Shown in pieces: positions 1-6,220 of a stretch of 19,830 nucleotides of DNA (position 1 is the first letter of the stretch; every line of letters starts with the position of its first letter). The stretch lies in NCBI GenBank assembly GCA_002376325.1, contig DFMR01000034.1:4268-24097 (forward strand). The letters run 5' to 3'. Below the pieces are notes generated by a model. It was given only the letters and a program-made list of their open reading frames with translations, made no database searches and had not been told where the DNA came from. Source of the stretch: Proteobacteria bacterium UBA3588. GTDB lineage: Bacteria; Pseudomonadota; Gammaproteobacteria; Thiohalomonadales; Thiohalomonadaceae. The position numbers and the translations under genes were made by a program.

Positions 1-535
1 CACCCCTGTTTCATGCGACGTCATGGTGGCGTGATAGGCGTATTGGCATATGTGCAGCCGCTGTTTACCGGGAAAATCGGCCGTCTGGTACAACAGTTGC
101 TTGGTATCCCTCGCGCAATCGGGTTCCCTGCCGGCGACGGCAATAGGCTGGTCGTCACCGGGTTCCCGCTCGCATGCTTGGCAAGGCCCTCCGGAAGAAG
201 GCTCATCGTCGCTCGCAATACGGACTGCGGACGCAGTGCGGAACGAGCGTGCGCGCCGTTTCAACGATCAACTTTGCGTATTGGTTATGCCGCCACAGGC
301 GTGGCGGGGACCTTATTGAATTTCGAGACGAAGAAATGAAGTGTTTTATCGACCTGATTGCCGGCATCGCCGGAGCCGGGATGAAGCGTTTGGGCTTACG
401 CGACGGATCTACCTGTCTGCAGCTTCGGCGCAATCGCCGATGGGGGATGCAGCAAGACGCAACCGGTCAGTTACCTGTTCCCGTCACCATCGGCATCGAC
501 GCGGCCGGCCGTCGGCCGCACCCGAGAACGCGGCT
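1..535. other. Leader region without a convincing gene
   Basis: I see no gene here that I can support. Open frames exist on both strands, but none has a recognisable domain, a good ribosome binding site or a convincing protein composition. A GTG-initiated frame from 341 is open into the octaheme cytochrome, but its first ~65 residues are arginine-rich and look like translated leader DNA. The region holds a short hairpin at 290-307 (CCGCCAC, loop AGGC, GTGGCGG) and a 9-nt direct repeat CGGGTTCCC at 120-128 and 159-167. The promoter of the cytochrome operon probably lies here, but I cannot place -35 and -10 boxes with confidence. Confidence 0.5.
290..307. other. Small GC-rich hairpin upstream of the octaheme cytochrome
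   Basis: CCGCCAC (290-296) pairs perfectly with GTGGCGG (301-307) across a four-base loop. The following bases (GGACCTTATTG) do not form a proper T-tract, so it is not a classic terminator. It could be a leader hairpin or the remnant of a terminator of a gene to the left. The structure is seen directly; its function is unknown. Confidence 0.35.
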
Positions 536-2332
536 ATGGCCGTGACATCCATCCATGCCTACCGTCGGGCGTGCGCCATGATGTCCGCCGCAGGGTTGCC
601 GGACGCGGCGCCGCTGCGTCGCTGCCGTGTCATCGTTATGATGCTTGCGTTGGCCGCGTTCAGTCCGCCGACCTTCGCGTCCGCCCCGGCGAATCCCGCA
701 GCGACGGCAGCATCCGGCGAACTGCTGCACTGGCATGTCGTGCCGCAAACCCGTGGTCCGTGGACGCCAACCGATCACCGCAAGTTCAAGCAGCTGGCCG
801 GACCGTTCAAGCGCCCGGAAGACGTTACCGCCGCGTGTCTCAGCTGCCACACCGATGCGGCCAAGCAGGTGAAATCGACCATCCACTGGAGCTGGTCGAA
901 ATTCGATCCGAAGACGGGACGCATGGTCGGCAAGCGGCATGTGTTCAATACCTTCTGCGCCAACATCACCAGCAACGAGCAGTTCTGCACCACCTGTCAC
1001 GTCGGCTACGGCAATTCGAAACCGGGACAGTTCACACCGTTCGAGAAGCTGGGCGACAACCACGTGGACTGCCTGGTCTGCCACGACCAGTCGGGGACCT
1101 ATCACAAGATCCCGTTCACCGGCGGCAACCCGGCCATGACGCGCACGCCGGTCCGTCCCGGCTGCGGCGAGGTCTACGGTACCGACAAACCGTATGTGGA
1201 GCCGGCCGACCTGGCGTTGATTGCGCAAAGCGTGGGTGCACCGAAACGCGAGAACTGTGGCGTGTGCCATTTCTACGGCGGCGGCGGTGACGGCGTCAAA
1301 CACGGCGATCTGGACAGTTCGCTGCTCAATCCGCCGAAGAGTCTCGACGTGCATATGGATGCACACGGCCTGAACTTTACTTGCGAAAAATGCCACCTGA
1401 CCAGCGATCACCGTATGGCCGGCGGCCACTATGAGGTCGACGCCAAGCCGACCGCCCTTCGCTACATGCGCGGCGCCATGCACGGCGGCAACCCGGCCAC
1501 GTGCCGCTCCTGCCACGGCGCCGCGCCGCATCACGATGGTGATCTGGGTTCGACCATCAACATGCACACGCGCGCCATCGCCTGTCAGACGTGCCACATC
1601 CCCCAATTTGCCCGCGGCGGCCTGCCGACCAAGCTGAGTTGGGACTACTCCAGCGCCGGCAAATTCGGCCCCAACGGTACGCCGCTGGTGATCAACGACA
1701 AGCGGGGCTGGAATATCTATTGGGGTGTAAAGGGCAGCTTCAAATGGGGCGAAAACGTTGTGCCCCAATACCGCTGGTTCAACGGCACCGAAACCTGGAT
1801 GAACACCGGCGACAAGATCCATCCGGACAGGAACGGCATCGTCGATGTCAACCGGATCGCAGGCAGCCCCAGCGACGGAAAATCGCGCATCTGGCCGTTC
1901 AAGATCATGCACAACAACCAGCCCTACGACACGGTCAATAAAACCCTGGCCGTGTTCCATTCGTTCGGCTTCGACGACGCGGCCTTCACCATCACCGGCA
2001 ACTGGCAGAAGGCGATCAGCACCGGCATGAAGGCGGCGCACCTGCCCTATTCAGGTCACTTCGATTTCGTGCCGACGCAGATGTACTGGCCCATCACGCA
2101 CATGGTGGCGCCGGCCGAGAAGAGCCTGCGCTGCGCCCAGTGCCATACGGACGGCGGCCGCCTGCAGAATATACCGGGCGTCTACATCCCCGGGCGTTCG
2201 GCCGACCATCAACCGTGGATCGAGCGCATCGGCCTGCTCGCGGTCGTAATGGCACTGCTGGGCGTCCTGGGCCATGGGGCCATTCGCACCATTCTGTGGC
2301 TGCGCCGTCGCAGCCGGACACAGGAACATTGA
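536..2332 (+). CDS. Octaheme c-type cytochrome, tetrathionate reductase (OTR) family
   Basis: This is a periplasmic multihaem enzyme. From the 536 start it has 598 residues and eight CXXCH haem-binding motifs: CLSCH (from residue 101), CTTCH, CLVCH, CGVCH, CEKCH, CRSCH, CQTCH and CAQCH (from 533). The blocks HFYGGGGDGVKHGDLDSSL and FCTTCHVGYG recall the octaheme tetrathionate reductase family of Shewanella. Members of that family can reduce tetrathionate, nitrite or hydroxylamine in vitro, so the physiological substrate is open. A hydrophobic segment ending in AFSPPTFASA suggests an N-terminal export signal. A C-terminal helix (about 565-587, followed by LRRRSR) should anchor the protein in the inner membrane. 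The start is uncertain: ATG 536 has a weak GAGA upstream, ATG 578/581 would give a shorter signal peptide, and neither has a strong ribosome binding site. The cytochrome b gene begins 11 nt after the stop and is the likely electron partner. Confidence 0.88.
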   Translation: MAVTSIHAYRRACAMMSAAGLPDAAPLRRCRVIVMMLALAAFSPPTFASAPANPAATAASGELLHWHVVPQTRGPWTPTDHRKFKQLAGPFKRPEDVTAACLSCHTDAAKQVKSTIHWSWSKFDPKTGRMVGKRHVFNTFCANITSNEQFCTTCHVGYGNSKPGQFTPFEKLGDNHVDCLVCHDQSGTYHKIPFTGGNPAMTRTPVRPGCGEVYGTDKPYVEPADLALIAQSVGAPKRENCGVCHFYGGGGDGVKHGDLDSSLLNPPKSLDVHMDAHGLNFTCEKCHLTSDHRMAGGHYEVDAKPTALRYMRGAMHGGNPATCRSCHGAAPHHDGDLGSTINMHTRAIACQTCHIPQFARGGLPTKLSWDYSSAGKFGPNGTPLVINDKRGWNIYWGVKGSFKWGENVVPQYRWFNGTETWMNTGDKIHPDRNGIVDVNRIAGSPSDGKSRIWPFKIMHNNQPYDTVNKTLAVFHSFGFDDAAFTITGNWQKAISTGMKAAHLPYSGHFDFVPTQMYWPITHMVAPAEKSLRCAQCHTDGGRLQNIPGVYIPGRSADHQPWIERIGLLAVVMALLGVLGHGAIRTILWLRRRSRTQEH

Positions 2333-2343
2333 GGAACGCGGCC

Positions 2344-2937
2344 ATGCCGGCACATCGCATCTATCTGTTCAAACGTTTCGAACGTTTCTGGCACTGGAGC
2401 CAGGCGCTGCTCGTCATTACGCTGATGCTCAGCGGCTTCCGCATTCACGGGCTGTACCGCGGCGTGGATTTCGTCAGCGCACTGCGGCTCCACATCTATG
2501 CCGCCTGGGCATTGGTGTTGTTGTGGGTGTTCGCCGTCTTCTGGCATTTCACCAGCGGCGAATGGCGGCAGTACATCCCCACGCTGAACAATATCCGGCA
2601 GGTGATGCGGTACTATGCGTGGGGCATCTTCCTGGGTGAGCACCATCCCTATCAGGTGACGGCGGCGCGCAAGCACAACCCGCTGCAGCGTCTCGCCTAT
2701 TTGTGGGTCAAGTTGATGATCAACCCGATCATCTGGATCAGCGGCCTGGTGCTGCTGTTGTTCGCCTACAACTGGACCACGGACATCAGCCTGCAGGCGG
2801 TGGCCTGGCTGCATACGGCCGGCGCCTACATGATGCTGCTGTTCTTTGTGCTGCACGTCTATCTGACCACCACCGGCGCCACGCCGCTGGCGCACATCAA
2901 GGCCATGATCAGCGGATGGGAGAGCAGCGAAGAATGA
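2344..2937 (+). CDS. Four-helix membrane cytochrome b (cytochrome b561 / thiosulfate-reductase cytochrome b type)
   Basis: This is an integral membrane dihaem cytochrome b of 197 residues, expected to link the quinone pool to the octaheme cytochrome encoded just upstream. Four hydrophobic segments are visible, at about 15-35, 46-68, 117-142 and 152-176. Candidate haem-ligand histidines are H17 (FWHWSQ), H50 (RLHIYA), H68 (FWHFTSGE), H157 (WLHTAG) and H171 (VLHVYL), a spacing typical of the hydrogenase/thiosulfate reductase/formate dehydrogenase cytochrome b group. ATG 2344 was chosen because GAGGA lies 8 nt upstream, directly after the stop of the preceding gene; a longer in-frame extension would run inside that gene. 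The stop overlaps the next start as ATGA, so translation of the two is probably coupled. The family is clear; the direction of electron flow is inferred from the neighbour. Confidence 0.88.
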   Translation: MPAHRIYLFKRFERFWHWSQALLVITLMLSGFRIHGLYRGVDFVSALRLHIYAAWALVLLWVFAVFWHFTSGEWRQYIPTLNNIRQVMRYYAWGIFLGEHHPYQVTAARKHNPLQRLAYLWVKLMINPIIWISGLVLLLFAYNWTTDISLQAVAWLHTAGAYMMLLFFVLHVYLTTTGATPLAHIKAMISGWESSEE

Positions 2938-3611
2938 AACGAAAACAACACTTGCCTGTCATCGCCGGCCGGATGGTGTTTGTCGTATTGCTGCTCGTGC
3001 TGGCGATACTGTTTAGCGGCGGCCCGCTCCACGGGGAGGAAAACGGTGACGCCGCGCCGCCGACCCCATCGTTGCCGTCCGGCCATGTGGAGCTGCACGA
3101 CGCCTTTCAACTTAAGGCCTATTATTACGCCTATTCGCACGCAAAGATCGACACCAACGAGTTTGTCCGCTATCCCGGTGACGCGGCCGGCGCACCCCAG
3201 GACGCTGTGCTCGAACGGGCGGTCGATGGTGCGGTAACAGGGGCCAGGGCTCATGCGAATGTGGTGCTCGATCTGAAGCCGATTGCATTGCAACGGTACG
3301 ACACCGCGCGCCGAGCCTTTCCCATGGACAACCGGTTGTTTGTGGCGGGCATGAAATATTACTTCGACGTATCGCCCTATCACTACAGCTACGAAGCATC
3401 TGGAGTGAGCAATGCGATACCGTGCCGCAATCCACGCACTGTGGCGTCAATAGAGAAGATGGTGCAAGGCTATCGCCAGTTCCACCTGCGCATATACGGC
3501 CGAGTCGCTTCAGCCGATGCTGCCAGCAAAGGTATCGCGATACGCGTGGTGAAGGTTCAGCTGTTCGACGATACGGGGCGGTTGCTGACTGCGCTGGCGT
3601 TGAGTCACTGA
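2934..3611 (+). CDS. Uncharacterised membrane-anchored or secreted protein of the cytochrome operon
   Basis: I do not recognise this 225-residue protein. It starts MKRKQHLPVIAGR followed by a hydrophobic stretch (about residues 14-28, FVVLLLVLAILF), so it is either exported or anchored by one N-terminal helix with the rest in the periplasm. The mature part contains a tyrosine-rich stretch (AYYYAYSHAK), a later YYFDVSPYHYSYEASG segment and a single cysteine (AIPCRNP). No CXXCH or other cofactor motif is present. Its ATG overlaps the stop of the cytochrome b gene (ATGA at 2934-2937), so the two are very likely co-translated. I infer an accessory role for the octaheme cytochrome/cytochrome b pair, such as assembly, anchoring or substrate delivery, but nothing in the sequence proves this. 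Confidence 0.75.
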   Translation: MKRKQHLPVIAGRMVFVVLLLVLAILFSGGPLHGEENGDAAPPTPSLPSGHVELHDAFQLKAYYYAYSHAKIDTNEFVRYPGDAAGAPQDAVLERAVDGAVTGARAHANVVLDLKPIALQRYDTARRAFPMDNRLFVAGMKYYFDVSPYHYSYEASGVSNAIPCRNPRTVASIEKMVQGYRQFHLRIYGRVASADAASKGIAIRVVKVQLFDDTGRLLTALALSH

Positions 3612-3805
3612 TGCCGTGTATCGAATCTTATGCACGATTACGTATGTGTACCACGTGGGCCAAGTCCGGATCACTGTTCGCGGCGAAAAGATGGCGTAAA
3701 GCGACTCGGGTTTTTGCGCGATTCAACCTTCGATATGCCATCCCTCACGAGGAAGCAGCCGAGATGGGGGGCTGGCAATCCAATACTGCTATAGAGGAAA
3801 TATCA
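3612..3805. other. Gap before the DUF2202 gene
   Basis: A reading frame is open across this stretch into the DUF2202 gene (from about 3422, with an ATG at 3611). However, it overlaps the end of the previous gene in another frame and encodes a basic, domain-free sequence. The ribosome binding site sits at the end of the gap (AGAGGA, 3793-3798), which argues that the gap is untranslated leader. It includes a CCACGTGG palindrome near 3650. No confident promoter was found. Confidence 0.4.
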
Positions 3806-4441
3806 ATGTACCAATCATTCGGATGCGGCCGCAGGGGCCAGAGGAATAATCGCATGTGTGGCGGGCATCGACAAGCGCATTTGGCGCAGCTGCGTACCGC
3901 AATCACAGCAAGCGCGATAGTGCCGCTGAGCCGGGCTGAACGGGACGATCTCCTGCAAATGCGCGAAGAAGAAAAAATCGCGCGCGATGTTTACCTGCGC
4001 CTGTTTGACCGTTGGGGCCTGCCACCCTTTGCCAACATCAGCGGCTCGGAGCAGATCCACATGGATGCCATTCTGTCGCTGATTGAGCATTACGACCTCA
4101 GGGATCCTGTGCAAGAGTTGGATATCGGCCAGTTTTTCAACCCGGACATGCAGAAGCTCTATGAGCAGCTGGTGGCTCGCGGTTTGCGAAGCCTGGAGGA
4201 TGCCGTCCAGGTCGGCCTGCTCATCGAAGAACTGGACATCGCCGACCTGCGCGCCGCTGCACAGCGTACCGATAAAGTGGCGCTTCTGACGGTCTACGCG
4301 GATTTGGAACGAGGCTCGTGCAATCATCTGCGCGCCTTCCATGGCTGGATGATGCGCCTCGGCATGAGTTATGTGCCGACCCATATCAGCCAGGCGGACT
4401 TTGAATCGATCGCCAGTTCCCGACATGATGGCTGTCGCTGA
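3806..4441 (+). CDS. DUF2202 ferritin-like domain protein
   Basis: This is a 211-residue protein of the DUF2202 family, a ferritin-like four-helix bundle expected to carry a carboxylate/histidine-bound metal site. Visible family motifs are LSRAERDDLLQMREEEKIARDVY split over residues 41-63 (acidic cluster E54-E56), SEQIHMDA (81-88, with E82 and H85), LLIEELDIADL (138-148) and GSCNHLRAF (170-178, H174). These match the E/ExxH pattern of metal ligands in helices. The start at 3806 is preferred because AGAGGA lies 7 nt upstream. The first 40 residues are outside the domain, and I see no clear signal peptide. The biochemical function of the family is not established; oxygen or metal handling is a reasonable guess. 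It follows the cytochrome operon on the same strand after a ~195-nt gap, so it may have its own promoter. Confidence 0.82.
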   Translation: MYQSFGCGRRGQRNNRMCGGHRQAHLAQLRTAITASAIVPLSRAERDDLLQMREEEKIARDVYLRLFDRWGLPPFANISGSEQIHMDAILSLIEHYDLRDPVQELDIGQFFNPDMQKLYEQLVARGLRSLEDAVQVGLLIEELDIADLRAAAQRTDKVALLTVYADLERGSCNHLRAFHGWMMRLGMSYVPTHISQADFESIASSRHDGCR

Positions 4442-4444
4442 TCT

Positions 4445-4504
4445 CCGGGTCTGATTTACCCGGCATCAATGGGGCTGCGCCCGATAGCGCTGTGCGCGAT
4501 CGGG
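4445..4504 (+). terminator. Two adjacent hairpins after the DUF2202 gene
   Basis: CCGGGT (4445-4450) pairs with ACCCGG (4458-4463) over a 7-nt loop. A second, stronger hairpin follows: CCCGAT plus GCGC (4480-4490) pairs with GCGC plus ATCGGG (4494-4504), with one mismatch and a TGT loop. Neither has a T-tract, so they are not textbook intrinsic terminators. They lie immediately downstream of the stop and could end or protect the transcript. Confidence 0.4.
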
Positions 4505-4541
4505 TCTACGGTGACCTCCATTTGGCGTCCACCCGTCTGCA

Positions 4542-4611
4542 CGGCATAAGGCCATCCCTGTCAAAGCCGCTCCTGGCCATCCCTGACCTCCGCGGCATAA
4601 GGCCATCCCTG
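4542..4611. repeat. Intergenic tandem repeat, 25-26 bp period
   Basis: The 11-mer GGCCATCCCTG occurs three times, at 4550-4560, 4575-4585 and 4601-4611, with a period of 25-26 bp. The first and third copies belong to a longer 19-nt identical unit, CGGCATAAGGCCATCCCTG (4542-4560 and 4593-4611). The array lies in the convergent gap between the DUF2202 gene and the hdrB terminator. The spacing is too short and the units too diverged for a CRISPR array. Confidence 0.7.
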
Positions 4612-4614
4612 GCC

Positions 4615-4642
4615 AAAAAAAAGCCCCGCACTAAGCGGGGCT
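4615..4642 (-). terminator. Intrinsic terminator of the qmo-hdr operon
   Basis: Read on the minus strand, GCGGGGC and GCCCCGC (4635-4641 and 4623-4629) form a 7-8 bp GC-rich stem with a five-base loop. Eight T residues follow directly (A-run at 4615-4622 on the plus strand). It begins about 30 nt after the hdrB stop codon and so ends the four-gene operon. Confidence 0.9.
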
Positions 4643-4670
4643 CAAGCCAGTCTTGGTGGACGGCTTGTTG

Positions 4671-5573
4671 TTATTTCTTCGCGATCTCTTCCAGCCGGGT
4701 GGCGCGGATCATCTGCCCGTCGAGGGCGGCGTCCTTACCGTTGCGGCCGAAGGCGACGGCCATCAGCGTGGAGTAGTAGACCACCGGGATCTTGAACTTG
4801 GTGCCATAGGTCTTGTTGATGTGACCCTGATAGACCTCCACGTTCATTTGGCACACCGGGCACGGGGTGACGATCATGTCGGCGCCGCCGTCGTAGGCCG
4901 CTTCGATGATGTCCTTGACCAGCGCCTGGCTCTTCTCCGGCTCGGAGAACATCAGGGCGCCGCCGCAGCAGGAGGCCTTCTTCTCGTACTTCTCCACCGG
5001 CTCGGCGCCGACGATCTCGATCATCTTGTCGAGGTACTTGGGATTCTCGTAGGACTCGCCGTCGATGCCGAACGGGCGGTTGGTCTGGCAGCCGACGTAG
5101 CCGGCGATCTTGAGACCCTCCAGCGGCTTCTTGACCTTGGACTGCATCTCTTCGTAGCCGACGTCTTCGATCAGCACTTCGACCATGTGGCGGGTCTTGG
5201 GCATCTCGCCCTCGATCTTGATGCCGATCTCGCCCAGCGCCGCGTCGATGCCGCTCCTGACCTCGCCGTCGTGCTCGATGCGCTCCTTGGCCTCGCGCGT
5301 GGCGAGCCAGCAGGCGGCGCAGGTGGCGACGATGTCCTGCTGGCCGTGGGCCTGCTGCGACAGGGCGATGTTGCGCGCCGACAGGCTGATGCGCGGCAGC
5401 TCGCCGCCGCCGCCGTAGCCGATGGAGGCGGAGCAGCAGTTCCAGTCCGGGATCTCGTTGAGCTGGATGTCCAACTCTTCGCAGATGGTCTGGGTCGACT
5501 TCAGATAGTTAACGGAGGATGCCTTCGACTGCGAAGAACAACCGGGGTAGAAGGAATATTCACGCTTCGCCAT
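4671..5573 (-). CDS. hdrB: HdrB-like protein with two CCG domains (heterodisulfide reductase subunit B family)
   Basis: This soluble iron-sulfur protein of 300 residues has two cysteine-rich CCG domains. The first has C12, C46-C47, C85 and C88; the second has C162, C202-C203, C238 and C241. In methanogen HdrB such motifs hold noncubane [4Fe-4S] clusters where disulfide chemistry occurs. The second motif reads CCGG, whereas the first reads CCSA. It is the last gene of the operon: it begins 10 nt after hdrC, with GAGGAG before its ATG, and is followed by the operon terminator. Together with HdrC it replaces the membrane subunit QmoC of sulfate reducers. It may therefore pass electrons from QmoAB to a thiol/disulfide, a ferredoxin or another soluble partner; the actual acceptor cannot be read from the sequence. 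Confidence 0.92.
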   Translation of the reverse strand: MAKREYSFYPGCSSQSKASSVNYLKSTQTICEELDIQLNEIPDWNCCSASIGYGGGGELPRISLSARNIALSQQAHGQQDIVATCAACWLATREAKERIEHDGEVRSGIDAALGEIGIKIEGEMPKTRHMVEVLIEDVGYEEMQSKVKKPLEGLKIAGYVGCQTNRPFGIDGESYENPKYLDKMIEIVGAEPVEKYEKKASCCGGALMFSEPEKSQALVKDIIEAAYDGGADMIVTPCPVCQMNVEVYQGHINKTYGTKFKIPVVYYSTLMAVAFGRNGKDAALDGQMIRATRLEEIAKK

Positions 5574-5583
5574 GGGAATCTCC

Positions 5584-6210
5584 TCAGCCTTTATACTCGG
5601 CGATCTTGGCTTCTTCGATTTCGAAGGCCTTCTTCAACATTTTCTGCAGCCCGCCCGTATCCTTGATGCTGTGGCCACCCAGGATTTCCAGCGGGTTGAG
5701 CCGCCCGGTCTTGTACATGCCGAGGCCGACATCCTGCATCTTCAAAGCGGTCTTGATGCCGTTGGCGAAACCGTTCATGAAGTAGAGCGACAGGCCCAGC
5801 TTCAGTTCGTTGACGCGGCCGGTCTTGGTCAGGTTGCTCCAGAACAGCTGCGAGAACTTGGCGGTCGGCTGCGTCTTCGGCTGCAGGCCGAGACGTTTCG
5901 CGTAGGTGGCCAGGCCGTGCATGATGTGGGTGATCGGCAGACCGCGCGGGCAGCGTGCGATGCAGTTGTAGCACGAGGTGCACATCCACATGGAGCTGGA
6001 GCCGAGCACCTCTTCGCGCTTGCCGGCACGGATCATCATGAAGATCTCCTGGGGCGGATGCTCCCAGTGCGGACCGAGCGGGCAGGAGCCCGAGCAGACG
6101 CCGCACTGCATGCACATCTTGACCCAGTGGCCTTCCTCGACATTCGCCTCGACTTCCTTGAGGAAGTTGGAGCGGTACTTCTCGACCATCGCCTGATTCG
6201 GATTGCTCAT
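5584..6210 (-). CDS. hdrC: HdrC-like protein, two [4Fe-4S] clusters
   Basis: This 208-residue iron-sulfur protein carries two ferredoxin-type motifs, C33-x2-C36-x2-C39-x3-C43-P and C77-x2-C80-x2-C83-x3-C87-P. It should conduct electrons between QmoAB and HdrB. QmoC of sulfate reducers joins this domain to a haem-b membrane domain. Here the protein ends after about 120 further residues with no strong transmembrane helices, so the membrane part is absent. ATG 6210 is preceded by GAGGAG, which overlaps the qmoB stop (10-nt gap). Assignment to the HdrC family is firm; the link to the Qmo complex comes from gene order. Confidence 0.92.
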   Translation of the reverse strand: MSNPNQAMVEKYRSNFLKEVEANVEEGHWVKMCMQCGVCSGSCPLGPHWEHPPQEIFMMIRAGKREEVLGSSSMWMCTSCYNCIARCPRGLPITHIMHGLATYAKRLGLQPKTQPTAKFSQLFWSNLTKTGRVNELKLGLSLYFMNGFANGIKTALKMQDVGLGMYKTGRLNPLEILGGHSIKDTGGLQKMLKKAFEIEEAKIAEYKG

Positions 6211-6220
6211 CGTGGTCTCC

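Noticed and set aside
1..300. Riboswitch (c-di-GMP or cobalamin type) in the leader
   Set aside because: Some GC-rich motifs looked suggestive, but no conserved core could be matched.
341..535. GTG-initiated N-terminal extension of the octaheme cytochrome
   Set aside because: The extra ~65 residues are arginine-rich without resemblance to the family, and the export signal lies well downstream.
467..2041. Minus-strand open frame opposite the octaheme cytochrome
   Set aside because: Antisense shadow; the plus strand has eight CXXCH motifs and a family match.
3422..3805. N-terminal extension of the DUF2202 protein
   Set aside because: It overlaps the preceding gene in another frame, and a good RBS precedes the internal ATG at 3806.
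4542..4611. CRISPR array
   Set aside because: Only three 11-nt copies at a 25-26 bp period with no proper spacers and no cas genes.
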